A stretch of DNA of 64,000 nt. Origin: Sphingomonas tagetis (GTDB taxonomy: Bacteria; Pseudomonadota; Alphaproteobacteria; Sphingomonadales; Sphingomonadaceae). Shown here piece by piece: positions 37,537 through 46,043 of the stretch. The first letter of the stretch is position 1, and every line of letters begins with the position of its first letter. The position numbers and the translations under genes are program-made. Where the stretch lies: assembly GCF_024211275.1 (NCBI RefSeq), contig NZ_JAMLDX010000002.1, positions 186,001-250,000 of the forward strand. Reading direction: 5' to 3'. The notes beneath the pieces are model-generated. The model did not search any database. It was not told where the DNA came from and worked only from the letters and a program-made list of their open reading frames with translations.

Positions 37537-38438
37537 GCGCGGCGTGCGCGCCGCAGCGCCGGCAGTGCATCCTCGCCGACGAGCAACTGCACGCGGCCCG
37601 CGACCGCGCTCTCCTCGATCCGCACGGCGAACGGCAGGTTGCGCGACAATTGCTCGCCCTGCGCACGCTGGCGCTGGGGGACCAGGATACGGCTGCGCTT
37701 GAGCTTGAACGTGGCGTCGCCGACTTCGAGCCCCCCGATCCCGCGCTTCGCCAGCAGCGCCACGGTCTGACGCGCGATACCCTGACGCCCCACCGCGTTG
37801 ATCACACGCACCGCGCGCGCCGCTTTGGCCACAACTGGCGCCGCTACGGGCTGGCGCGGCATCGTCAGGACGAGGCTCGAGCGGTCCGAGATTTGGATCG
37901 TGCGGACGTCCGGCTCGGCGGACGGCACGGCCTGCACGGTCTGGACCTCAGCTACCGCCGCGGTCTTGGCCGAATCCTGCACCGGCACCGCCGCGACCGC
38001 CGTCTGGACCGGTTCGCCGGGCAGCGCGATGCGCATGTCGGCCATCAGCCGGTCGGCATCGCCCTGCCGCCCCTGCGCACGCAGCGACGCCGCGAAATTC
38101 TCGTAGATGCGCGGATTGCGCGGCGCGAGCGCTAGCGCCTCCTGATAATAGCGGTCGGACAGATCGAGCCGCCCGAGCAACTCATAGCTGATTGCCAGCC
38201 CCTCGCGCGCGGCGCTGCTCGCCGGGTCCAGCCGCAGCACACGGCGATAGGCGGCGATGGCGAGGCCATATTGGCCGCGCGAGACCAGTTCGTTGCCGGC
38301 CGCCACGCTGGTCTCCCCGACCGCGAGACCACCCACCGGACGGATGCCGGAAATGCCGCCGTTCGTCGTCGCGCAACTGCTGAGTATGAACAGGCCACTC
38401 AGGCCAGCCGCGAACCGATTGATCAAGGACCGCATCAT
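37533..38438 (-). CDS. Lipoprotein with TPR repeats fused to a LytR_C-like domain (Tad operon)
   Basis: A 301-aa lipoprotein (lipobox LFILSSCATTNGG). The N-terminal half has TPR-like helices (ELVSRGQYGLAIAAYRRVLRLDPASSAAREGLA; YYQEALALAPRNPRIYENFAASLRAQGRQGDADRL is split over two repeats) as in TadD. A low-complexity Ala/Val linker leads to a C-terminal domain with VRVINAVGRQGIARQTVALL and LEVGDATFKLKRSRILV, which looks like the LytR_C (CpsA/LytR/Psr C-terminal) fold. Membrane-anchored in the periplasm, it may connect the pilus machine to the cell wall. The start ATGATG overlaps the tadC stop. Confidence 0.75.
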   Translation of the reverse strand: MMRSLINRFAAGLSGLFILSSCATTNGGISGIRPVGGLAVGETSVAAGNELVSRGQYGLAIAAYRRVLRLDPASSAAREGLAISYELLGRLDLSDRYYQEALALAPRNPRIYENFAASLRAQGRQGDADRLMADMRIALPGEPVQTAVAAVPVQDSAKTAAVAEVQTVQAVPSAEPDVRTIQISDRSSLVLTMPRQPVAAPVVAKAARAVRVINAVGRQGIARQTVALLAKRGIGGLEVGDATFKLKRSRILVPQRQRAQGEQLSRNLPFAVRIEESAVAGRVQLLVGEDALPALRRARRA

Positions 38439-39406
38439 CCCCCTCCTGCCAAAGCCGGAAACATGTCACGCACCACGCGGATCGCAGCGGGCAGCATCAG
38501 TACGCCGATCATCACCGGCAACATGCACGTCACCAGCGGGATCGACAGCAGCACCGGCAGCCGGTGCGCCTTTTCCTGCGCCGCCAGCTTGCGTTGCTCG
38601 CGCATCTCCGCGGCATAGACGCGCAGCGTCTTGCCGATGCTGGAGCCGAGCCGGTCGGACTGGATCATCAGCATGACGAACGAGCGGATCTGATCGACCC
38701 GCGCGCGCTCGCCCATGCGGTGCAGCGCGTCCTCGCGGCTGCGGCCCGCACGCAATTCGAGCACCACGCCGGCGAGCAGCTTGGCGACCAGCGGGTGCGA
38801 GTGCATCATCTCGCGCCCGACGCGGTCGAACGCCGCCTCGAGCCCCAGCCCCGCTTCGACACAGACGAGCATGAGATCGAGCGTGTCGGGGAAGTCGCGC
38901 ACCATCTGGTCCCGGCGACGGTCCGCGCGCGCCTGCACGATCAGCGTCGGGATATAGAGGCCGGCCAGCGCCAGCCCGGCGCCGATCAGATAAAGGTTCA
39001 TCAGCGAGCCGGTGCGTCCGGTCAGCGTGGCGAACAGCACGTACAGCGTCGGCAGGCCCAGCGTCGCGACGAGCCGGACGAGCGTGTAGATGCGCGGCGC
39101 CACCGGCGAGTTAAAGCCCGCCGCCGCGAGCCGCTCGACCAGCGCCTCGCTGTTGGTGTCGGCGAGCGACAGCCCGCCGCGTTCGATCGCGTTGACCAGC
39201 TTGTGCCAGGCGGTTGATTGCTGCTCGCCGCGTAGTGAGGCGCCGCTGGCGACCGTGCCGCCGCGGCTCATCGCATCGAGCCGGGCGCGCACGCGCGTGC
39301 GGTTGCGCGTCACCGTCGCCACAGCGAGCGCGAGGCCCGTCACGAGGATGAAGACCAGCGCCAGCACCAGCGTGCGGGGCAGTTGCGGGGCGAGTTCGGC
39401 GATCAT
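38435..39406 (-). CDS. tadC: Tad pilus inner-membrane platform protein TadC
   Basis: A 323-aa GspF-type membrane protein with an N-terminal helix, cytoplasmic domain and later helices. Typical segments are VRDFPDTLDLMLVCVEAGLGLEAAFDRVGREM, AGRSREDALHRMGERARVDQIRSFVMLMIQSDRLG and SIGKTLRVYAAEMREQRKLAAQEKAHRLPV, the last being the TadB/C signature. With TadB it forms the inner-membrane platform on which CpaF acts. It lies four bases downstream of tadB. Confidence 0.93.
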   Translation of the reverse strand: MIAELAPQLPRTLVLALVFILVTGLALAVATVTRNRTRVRARLDAMSRGGTVASGASLRGEQQSTAWHKLVNAIERGGLSLADTNSEALVERLAAAGFNSPVAPRIYTLVRLVATLGLPTLYVLFATLTGRTGSLMNLYLIGAGLALAGLYIPTLIVQARADRRRDQMVRDFPDTLDLMLVCVEAGLGLEAAFDRVGREMMHSHPLVAKLLAGVVLELRAGRSREDALHRMGERARVDQIRSFVMLMIQSDRLGSSIGKTLRVYAAEMREQRKLAAQEKAHRLPVLLSIPLVTCMLPVMIGVLMLPAAIRVVRDMFPALAGGG

Positions 39407-39410
39407 CGCA

Positions 39411-40412
39411 TCAGACCTTCAGGTCGATCATGCGCCGGATCGTGACGAAGCCGACGATGTAGAGGAAGATGAGCCCCGTGAACCCGTACAGAAACGCCGG
39501 ATCATCGGCGACATCGAGGTAGAAAGCGGGGTTGAGCAGGAACAGCCCGGAAAAGGCGAGCAGCGGCAGCGCGGTCAGGATCGCGGCGGTCATCCGCCCT
39601 TCTGAGCTGAGCGCACGCACCATCATCGCCATGCTCGCCCGCTCGCGGATCACGCGCGACAGATTATCGAGGATTTCGGCGAGGTTGCCGCCGGTTTCGT
39701 TCTGGACCGCAAGGCTGACGACGAACATGCGCATGTCGTCCAGGTCGCAGCGCTCGGCCATGTTGTGCAGCGCGTCGCGCAGTTCGGCGCCATAGGTGAC
39801 CTCGTCGGTGGCAAGGCCGAACTCGCTGCCGATCGGGTCGGCCATCTCGCGCGTCAGCAGGTCGAGCGCCGCCGCCACCGGATGGCCGGCGCGCAGGCCG
39901 CGAACGAAGATATCGAGCGCGACCGGAAATTGTTCGAGCAATTTCTTGTGCCGCTTGTCGGCCTGGCGCGCGAAGAAGAACAGCGGGAGCGCGATGCCGA
40001 CCACGCCGGCGAACGCCGCGATCATCACCAGCGTGCCGGCCGTGATGCCGATCCCGCCGACCACCGCACCGGCGGTCACCACCATGAAGATGCCGAATGC
40101 CGCCATCATCATCCAGGCGGCGAGCTGCATCGGCGAAAAAGGCACACCGCTGGTCCGCAGCATCTTTTCGAGCCGTTTGCCCGGCCCGCTGAACATGCCG
40201 GGCAGATCGATCGGACCGGTCAGCGAATCGCGGCGCAGCTTGGCCGCGATCGTCGCCTGATCCGCGCCATGCTCGATCATCTCGAGCCGCTTGTTGACCG
40301 CCCGCCGCTTGCCGCGCGCGTTCCGCGCCCATTGCAGCGCGGCGTCGGCGGCGAGCAGCACCGCACCGAACACCAGCAGCAGTACCAGTGCGCGGAGGGT
40401 CGTATCGCTCAT
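39411..40412 (-). CDS. tadB: Tad pilus inner-membrane platform protein TadB
   Basis: A 333-aa GspF-type protein with helices at the N-terminus, near residues 95-140 and at the C-terminus. The core cytoplasmic motif LLEQFPVALDIFVRGLRAGHPVAAALDLL and FVVSLAVQNETGGNLAEILDNLSRVIRERASMAM match TadB. It is the partner of TadC and the CpaF ATPase. Its ATG overlaps the cpaF stop (ATGA). Confidence 0.93.
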   Translation of the reverse strand: MSDTTLRALVLLLVFGAVLLAADAALQWARNARGKRRAVNKRLEMIEHGADQATIAAKLRRDSLTGPIDLPGMFSGPGKRLEKMLRTSGVPFSPMQLAAWMMMAAFGIFMVVTAGAVVGGIGITAGTLVMIAAFAGVVGIALPLFFFARQADKRHKKLLEQFPVALDIFVRGLRAGHPVAAALDLLTREMADPIGSEFGLATDEVTYGAELRDALHNMAERCDLDDMRMFVVSLAVQNETGGNLAEILDNLSRVIRERASMAMMVRALSSEGRMTAAILTALPLLAFSGLFLLNPAFYLDVADDPAFLYGFTGLIFLYIVGFVTIRRMIDLKV

Positions 40413-41764
40413 CTGATCGCCAGTTCCGGCCGGAACAGCTCGGCGGGCAGAGAGATGCCACGATCACTCAGCTCGTTCATGAATTTCGGGCGGATGCCGG
40501 TCGCTTCGAACTTGCCGACCACGGTGCCGTCGGATTCGCGGCCGGTCATGCGGAAGCGGAAGATCTCCTGCATGGTGATCACCTCGCCCTCCATGCCGGT
40601 GATCTCGGACACGCTCATCAGCCGGCGGCGGCCGTCGCTCAGGCGGCCGACCTGAAGCACGACGTTGATCGCGGAGGCGATCTGCGACCGCGCCGAAGCG
40701 CCGGTGATGTCGATCCCGCTCATCCCGATCATCTGCTCGACGCGCGACAGCGCATCGCGCGCGGTGTTGGCGTGCACGGTGGTCATCGACCCGTCATGGC
40801 CGGTGTTCATCGCCTGGAGCATGTCGAACGCCTCGCCGGCGCGCACCTCGCCGACGATGATGCGGTCGGGGCGCATGCGCAGCGCGTTCTTGACCAGATC
40901 GCGCTGAGTGACCTCGCCCACGCCCTCGATGTTGGGCGGCCGCGTCTCGAGCCGCACGACATGGCGCTGCTGGAGTTGAAGTTCCGCCGAGTCCTCGATC
41001 GTGACGATGCGTTCGGTGCCGTCGATATAGGCCGACATCGCGTTGAGCAGCGTCGTCTTGCCCGATCCGGTGCCGCCCGAGATCAGCACGTTGCGCCGTG
41101 CTTGGACGATCGCCGACAGCACCTGCGCGATATCATGGGGTACGCTGCCCAGTTCGGTCAGCTTCGTCATGGTGATCGGCGTCTTGGCGAACTTGCGGAT
41201 CGACATCAGCGGCCCATCGACCGCGAGCGGCGGCACGACGGCGTTGACGCGCGACCCGTCGGCCAGCCGCGCATCGACATAAGGCGCGGATTCGTCGATG
41301 CGGCGGCCCACCGCCGAGACGATCTTCTGGATGATCCGCAGCAGGTGGCGGTCATCCTTGAAGCGGACCGGCGTTTCTTCCAGCTTGCCGCCGCGCTCGA
41401 CGAACACGATCTGCGGGCCGTTGATCAGGATGTCGGTGATCGTCGGATCCTTGAGCAGCGGCTCGATCGGGCCGAGTCCGAGCAACTCGTCGAGCACGTC
41501 GCTGACCAGCTGCCGCCGTTCGGTCAGGTTGAGCGCGTGCTTCTGCAGCGCGAGCTGGTCCTGCACGATGTCGCCGATTTCGGTGCGAATCTGCTCGGGC
41601 GTCATCGTTTCGAGCGCCGAGAGGTTGATCTCGTCGAGCAGGCGCTGGTGCAGCTCGACCTTGAGCTCGGTCCAGCGCGCGACGTCCGCGACCTTGCTTT
41701 CGCCGGTGACGGCGGCGGCGGTAGTGCGCTCGGGGACCGGTGCGCTGTTTTTGATCTGCCACAT
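40409..41764 (-). CDS. cpaF: Tad pilus secretion ATPase CpaF/TadA
   Basis: A 451-aa hexameric VirB11-type ATPase. An N-terminal helical domain contains LNLTERRQLVSDVLDELLGLGPIEPLL and TDILINGPQIVFVERGGKLE. The catalytic domain has Walker A in ISGGTGSGKTTLLNAMS, the Asp box RIVTIEDSAELQL, Walker B RPDRIIVGEVRAGEAFDMLQ and the His box TGHDGSMTTVHANT. It powers both extension and retraction of Flp pili in Tad systems. It lies four bases after cpaE in the same operon. Confidence 0.97.
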   Translation of the reverse strand: MWQIKNSAPVPERTTAAAVTGESKVADVARWTELKVELHQRLLDEINLSALETMTPEQIRTEIGDIVQDQLALQKHALNLTERRQLVSDVLDELLGLGPIEPLLKDPTITDILINGPQIVFVERGGKLEETPVRFKDDRHLLRIIQKIVSAVGRRIDESAPYVDARLADGSRVNAVVPPLAVDGPLMSIRKFAKTPITMTKLTELGSVPHDIAQVLSAIVQARRNVLISGGTGSGKTTLLNAMSAYIDGTERIVTIEDSAELQLQQRHVVRLETRPPNIEGVGEVTQRDLVKNALRMRPDRIIVGEVRAGEAFDMLQAMNTGHDGSMTTVHANTARDALSRVEQMIGMSGIDITGASARSQIASAINVVLQVGRLSDGRRRLMSVSEITGMEGEVITMQEIFRFRMTGRESDGTVVGKFEATGIRPKFMNELSDRGISLPAELFRPELAIR

Positions 41765-41768
41765 GCGA

Positions 41769-42962
41769 TCAGCTCCGGCCGAGCAGTTCGTCCAGGCCGT
41801 CCATCATCGCCGACAGGTCGCGGCTGAGCCGGCTCTTGCCCTTGATGTCGCCGACCAGGATACCTTCGTTCAGTGCCGCCATCACCAAGGCGAAGTCATT
41901 GGCGAGGGTGAAGGCGACCGGCCGCTTGAGCACGCGCTCGGCGTCGCTCAGGTCGATCGACCTGAACATCTTCTTCTCGGCGCGGTTGACGACGATGCGC
42001 ACCGCTTCGGGCGGAATGCCCAGCCGTTCGAGCAGGGCGAGCTGACGCTGCGCCTTGCGCAGGCTGGCGATGGTCAGGTCGACGGTGAACAGGATCGTGC
42101 TCGCCCGCGAAATGAGTGACAGCGACCAGTTGGTCCAGTCGTTGGGCAGGTCCAGGAACACCGTGTCATAGCTCGTCCGGGCGAGATCGACGAGATTGCA
42201 CATCTGGTCGGTGTCGATCGCCTCGAGCGGCAGGATGTCGACCGGCGCGGCGAACACCGCCAGGCCGCCGGCATGCGTGACCGGAATCGAACGCAGCACG
42301 GTGAGGTCGAGCCGCGACCCTGCCTCGAGCAGGTCACCGACCGTCAGGTTGGCGTCGAGCCCGAGATAGGTCGCCACATTGCCGTTCTGCAGGTCGAGAT
42401 CGAGCAGCGCCGTCTGCCGCTGCGCCTTCGCCTCGCGCGACGCGTAGAGCGCGGCCAACTGGGTGACGAGCGCGGTGGCGCCGACGCCGCCGACGCTCTT
42501 GATCACCGCGACCAGCTTGCCGGGCGCCGGTCGCGCCTCGACGATCCGTTCGCCGAGGCGGTCGATCACTGCCTCCAGCTCGCTGCGCAACAGCGGCAAC
42601 GGCACGACGTCGCTCGCGCCAACCCGCAGCATCGCGCGCACCGACGCCAGCGACGTGTCGCGCGCCGCCGCGACCACGATCAGCCGCGGGTGCCGTTCGC
42701 GCAGCCGCTCGAGCCGCCGCAGCGAACCCGGATCGTTGGCGCGCACCTCGACCACGATCGTCTGCGCCCGCGCCGCGATATCGGTGGGGACATCGGCATC
42801 GGGTTCCAGCGCCGTGAGCTCGATGACGAACCCGTCGCGCTGGCTCGGCCCGATCTCGCTCGCGGCGATCTCGCCCTGCGACAGCACGAGCTCGACCGAG
42901 ACTGCGCTGCCGCGCACTCGCCAGCCGCCCGGTCCCCATTCACTCACGTTACGAACTTCCAC
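41769..42962 (-). CDS. cpaE: CpaE/TadZ-like polar localisation ATPase-like protein
   Basis: A 397-aa protein with a receiver-like N-terminal domain (VVAAARDTSLASVRAMLRVGASDVVPLPL) and a MinD/ParA-type domain. The latter has VGGVGATALVTQLAAL, LLDLDLQNGNVATYLGL, YDTVFLDLPNDWTNWS and IVVNRAEKKMF. CpaE positions the Tad machine at its site in the cell. The expected deviant Walker motif (KGGVG) reads IKSVGGVGATAL, so both P-loop lysines appear displaced or missing. I chose the GTG at 42962 because AGGAG sits seven bases upstream, while the ATG at 42986 lies inside the preceding tadE gene and has no such site. Confidence 0.9.
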   Translation of the reverse strand: MEVRNVSEWGPGGWRVRGSAVSVELVLSQGEIAASEIGPSQRDGFVIELTALEPDADVPTDIAARAQTIVVEVRANDPGSLRRLERLRERHPRLIVVAAARDTSLASVRAMLRVGASDVVPLPLLRSELEAVIDRLGERIVEARPAPGKLVAVIKSVGGVGATALVTQLAALYASREAKAQRQTALLDLDLQNGNVATYLGLDANLTVGDLLEAGSRLDLTVLRSIPVTHAGGLAVFAAPVDILPLEAIDTDQMCNLVDLARTSYDTVFLDLPNDWTNWSLSLISRASTILFTVDLTIASLRKAQRQLALLERLGIPPEAVRIVVNRAEKKMFRSIDLSDAERVLKRPVAFTLANDFALVMAALNEGILVGDIKGKSRLSRDLSAMMDGLDELLGRS

Positions 42963-42972
42963 ATCATAACTC

Positions 42973-43623
42973 CTAGTTCGCGACATTCCCGGCCCCGTCC
43001 TCGAGCGTCAGGGACGCGCTGAATGCCGGCAACGCGATGCTGCTGGTGCTGAAAAGGGTGTACAGCAGCGGCTTGAAGGTCACTCGGTTCGCGGTCTGGT
43101 CGGTGCGCAGCCGCACCACCACCAGCGGCGCGACATCGGCGCCATTGGGATCGCCGGCATAGCCGAGACCCGAATATTCGTAGCGGATTTCGACATTCGC
43201 CGCCGTCAGCCGCGGGAAGAAATATCGCATGCGCGCGACGATGCGGTTGAACGCCGCGACGTCGGCGGTCACCGTCCAGCCACAGGTGCCGGCGCAAGTG
43301 CAGGAAACGGCCGTGGCCGCACTGCCGGTCACCGCCGTCGACACGCACGACACACCGGGAAAGCTCGCCTGCGGCACCGCCTGACCCTGCAGCAGCCCGC
43401 CCGACGTCGCGAAGCTGTAGCTGGCGAGCCCGGAGTCCACCAGATCGGCGACGACCGCATAGCGCGCACCCATCTGAGTCGCCTTTTCGGCGCGGTTGCA
43501 CTCCCACAGGAAGCGCGCCACGTCGATCGTGCCGAGCAGGAAGACCAGCAGCAGCGGCAAGATCAGCGCGAACTCGGCCGCACCCGCCCCCGAGCGGTCG
43601 GAAAAAAGGTGGCGCGCGATCAT
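42973..43623 (-). CDS. tadE: TadE-family pseudopilin (first of two)
   Basis: A 216-aa protein. The N-terminal TadE motif SDRSGAGAAEFALILPLLLVFLLGTIDVARFL has the prepilin-type site followed by a hydrophobic helix, and the C-terminal domain carries several cysteines (SCVST, SCTCAGTCGW). It is predicted to be processed by CpaA and incorporated at the base or tip of the Flp pilus. The ATG at 43623 overlaps the stop of the upstream tadE-like gene (ATGA). The longer open frame upstream belongs to another frame of that gene. Confidence 0.88.
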   Translation of the reverse strand: MIARHLFSDRSGAGAAEFALILPLLLVFLLGTIDVARFLWECNRAEKATQMGARYAVVADLVDSGLASYSFATSGGLLQGQAVPQASFPGVSCVSTAVTGSAATAVSCTCAGTCGWTVTADVAAFNRIVARMRYFFPRLTAANVEIRYEYSGLGYAGDPNGADVAPLVVVRLRTDQTANRVTFKPLLYTLFSTSSIALPAFSASLTLEDGAGNVAN

Positions 43624-44120
43624 ACGCCCATCACCGGCACTTCGGACTCGGCGGTCAGGTTGATCGCCGTCGTGGTGATGCCAAAATGATTGAACAGCGA
43701 GTTGTAAGGCACGATTGCCGTAACCTTGACGATCGGCACGCCGGTGGAGACATTCGTGTAGATGCCGGCATAGGTGCCCGACGTGTCGCACCGCACGGTG
43801 AGCGTGATCGTGCTGTTGCTGGTCCAGGTCGCGAGCCGCGCGGTGCCGCCGCTGATCGTCCCCGTCCGGGTAATCTCCTTGGTCGGCGTCTCGACATTGG
43901 TCGCGTCCGCCGTCGAGCAGGTGTAGTAGCTAAATCCCTGCCGCGAAGCGAAACGCGCGCCGTCGCGCACCGCCTTCACCACCACATGCTGCGACATGAA
44001 GTAATTGCCGAGATCGACCGCGCCGAACAGCAGCGTAAAGATAATCGGCGTCACCAGCACCAGCTCGATGCTCGCCGAGCCCGAGCGGCATCGCCGAAGC
44101 CGGGTCAGTAACGCCATCAT
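43620..44120 (-). CDS. tadE: TadE-family pseudopilin (second of two)
   Basis: A 166-aa protein with the same architecture: CRSGSASIELVLVTPIIFTLLFGAVDLGNYFMSQHVVVKAVRDGARFA (prepilin-like site, hydrophobic helix, then the GARxA stretch common to TadE proteins). A compact C-terminal domain follows. It overlaps the tadG stop by four bases (ATGATG start) and the other tadE. In other Tad loci two TadE-type pseudopilins (TadE and TadF) act together, so this may be the TadF counterpart. Confidence 0.88.
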   Translation of the reverse strand: MMALLTRLRRCRSGSASIELVLVTPIIFTLLFGAVDLGNYFMSQHVVVKAVRDGARFASRQGFSYYTCSTADATNVETPTKEITRTGTISGGTARLATWTSNSTITLTVRCDTSGTYAGIYTNVSTGVPIVKVTAIVPYNSLFNHFGITTTAINLTAESEVPVMGV

Positions 44121-45739
44121 TGCAGCAGATACGGCACGTCGCGCCGCACCACCTGAGCCAGATTGGACCCGTTATAGCCAACCGGGGTTTCCTCGATCAC
44201 CTCGGCATAGACTTCCTTGGAATCCGTGTAGGTGACGTTGCCGCTCTTGCGGGTGAAGGCCGGCTCCACCAGGAACACGTCGAGCCATTTGGCCACCGGA
44301 ATGCCGCTGGTCTTGCCGTTGAGCGAGAGCGCACGGCAATTGAGCACCGCCACCGAGATGCGCCGTCGATCGCCCTCTGCCCCCGGTGTCAGTCCCGCGC
44401 GGCCGGTCGCGGGGACGCCGAAACCCGTCGGCTGGGACCCGTTACCGTTACCATTCCCATTTCCGTTGCCATTGCCATTCCCGTTGCCATTTCCGCCGCC
44501 GGTGCCGAGCGGCTGTGCGACGCCGATGCCATAGGACTGGCCGCTCACCGTGATCGCGGTGTGGGTCATTTCCCATTTATAGACCTGATAGCGCGTCGCG
44601 GCTGCCGACAAGCCGGTCGCGCCGGTCCAGGCGGTCGATCCGCTGAGCTTGTAGTTCACCCGGAAATAGGCGTCGCGGTCCCACGTCCCGCTACCCTTTG
44701 TGCCGCACGTCTGGCTGGCCGGCGCCACGGCATGGCAGAGGTCGCGCGGGTAACCCATGATGTCCGGGTCAGTGGCGCCGCCGCTCGAGGGCAGCGCGGC
44801 GACACTGGTCGGCCGATACGGCGTGGTCGATTCCGACCAGGTATCGTTCGAGCAGCTCGTGCCGTTGTTCGACGTGCACACCAAATCCTTGCGGACATTG
44901 CTCGACGGCGAGCAGGTTCCGCCGCCCTGCGACGGACAGGTCTGGTTGCCGTTGGCGAACACGTCAAAGCGCGTATTGAGCGCCGACAGCACCGACGCGC
45001 TCATGCCGGTCTTGGTGGTGACGCCGTTGATCGGCGAGCAGTTACCCGGCGGCTTGTTATAGCCGAGCGCGGCGGCGAGTTCGCTCGCCCCGTTCCCGCT
45101 GCCGGATTCGAGCCAGCCGAAATTGCCCGGCGCATCGGCGTTGCCCGCGATCAGCTTGAGCCCCACGCCCGCCGCCGCGCTGAATGCAAGAAGTTCGTTG
45201 ATATTGCCGACCGGCTCGTCGGGATTGCACACCATGATCGGCGGCACGTTGCAGATCGCCGAGCCCATGCCGGCCACCGCGCTGCCATTGATCGACCCCG
45301 AATTGAGCACGCCCGTAATCGGTGTCAGCGCATATTTCGCGGTGCGCCCGTCGGTGGTGACCTTGACGAACTTCGCATCCACGGGATCGGTCGTCACCGT
45401 CTGCGCGCTGTCGCTGTATGCCGAGTAGAAGACGAATTGCGTGTCGAGCGTGATCGCGATGTTGCGGTTGACGCCGTCATTGGCGAACAGCGCGCGGTTG
45501 GTGATCAGGCTCCTGCCCGCCGCCCGCGCCCGCGTGATCGCGGTCGAGGTGCCATCGAGCTGCGACGCCGCGGCCAGCGCCGCCTGGTCGGCCGCGCTCT
45601 GCAATTCGGTGTCCATGCTCGCCAGCCGCGAATAATCGAAGGCGAGTCCCGCCGCCCCCACCAGCGCGAACAGCGCGACCGCCACCATCGGGGCGACCGC
45701 GCCATCGTCGTTCCGCAGAAGGTTACTGGGGGTACGCAT
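44117..45739 (-). CDS. tadG: TadG-like pilus/secretion protein with von Willebrand-type fold region
   Basis: A 540-aa protein. The N-terminal TadG motif is LRNDDGAVAPMVAVALFALVGAAGLAFDYSRLASMDTELQSAADQAALA. A large periplasmic part rich in Asn, Gly, Ser, Thr and cysteine pairs (ICNVPPIMVC; QTCPSQGGGTC; SCSND) follows. TadG is a conserved minor component of Tad systems, probably at the base of the pilus. Residues near 415-435 are nine Gly-Asn repeats encoded by a hexanucleotide array (separate entry). Codon 1 could be GTG at 45742 or ATG at 45739; I give the ATG. Confidence 0.88.
   Translation of the reverse strand: MRTPSNLLRNDDGAVAPMVAVALFALVGAAGLAFDYSRLASMDTELQSAADQAALAAASQLDGTSTAITRARAAGRSLITNRALFANDGVNRNIAITLDTQFVFYSAYSDSAQTVTTDPVDAKFVKVTTDGRTAKYALTPITGVLNSGSINGSAVAGMGSAICNVPPIMVCNPDEPVGNINELLAFSAAAGVGLKLIAGNADAPGNFGWLESGSGNGASELAAALGYNKPPGNCSPINGVTTKTGMSASVLSALNTRFDVFANGNQTCPSQGGGTCSPSSNVRKDLVCTSNNGTSCSNDTWSESTTPYRPTSVAALPSSGGATDPDIMGYPRDLCHAVAPASQTCGTKGSGTWDRDAYFRVNYKLSGSTAWTGATGLSAAATRYQVYKWEMTHTAITVSGQSYGIGVAQPLGTGGGNGNGNGNGNGNGNGNGNGSQPTGFGVPATGRAGLTPGAEGDRRRISVAVLNCRALSLNGKTSGIPVAKWLDVFLVEPAFTRKSGNVTYTDSKEVYAEVIEETPVGYNGSNLAQVVRRDVPYLLQ
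44441..44494 (-). repeat. Hexanucleotide array encoding (Gly-Asn)9 inside tadG
   Basis: Nine tandem 6-bp units of the form GTTACC, ATTCCC, ATTTCC, GTTGCC or ATTGCC (plus strand), reading GGN-AAY on the coding strand. The units differ at synonymous positions, so the array has been kept at the protein level. Slippage would change the protein by two residues without a frameshift. Confidence 0.9.
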
Positions 45740-45750
45740 CACCTTTCCCG

Positions 45751-46041
45751 CTATTTCGGCGGGCCGCCGGACCCGCCCCCGGCGGCCGTGGCGGTGGTGG
45801 ACACCACGGCCGGGGGCTTGACCTGGCCCTTGCGATAGCGTTCCGCGGCGGCCGCCGCGCGCGCGCCCGATGCGGCGGGCGGCGTGTCGTCCGCGACCGG
45901 ATCGGGGTTGATCACCTGCAGCGCCTGATTGGCGCGCGAGACGTCGCCGAGCCCCATATCGATCGGCGTGCAGCCCGACAACACCGCCAGCGAAACCAGC
46001 GCGGAGACGGACACACGCGAGCGGATCAGCGTCGTGCCCAT
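45751..46041 (-). CDS. Small lipoprotein in the CpaD position of the Tad operon
   Basis: A 96-aa lipoprotein: SVSALVSLAVLSGCTPIDMGLGDV, with the lipidated Cys in LSGC. A short segment SRANQALQVINPDPVADDTPP and an Ala/Gly/Pro-rich disordered tail follow. It lies between cpaC and tadG, where CpaD-type lipoproteins occur in other Tad loci, but it is much shorter than CpaD (about 220 aa) and only the NPDP area resembles it. It could help target or stabilise the secretin. GAGGA seven bases upstream favours the ATG at 46041 over the GTG at 46047. Confidence 0.75.
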   Translation of the reverse strand: MGTTLIRSRVSVSALVSLAVLSGCTPIDMGLGDVSRANQALQVINPDPVADDTPPAASGARAAAAAERYRKGQVKPPAVVSTTATAAGGGSGGPPK

Positions 46042-46043
46042 CG

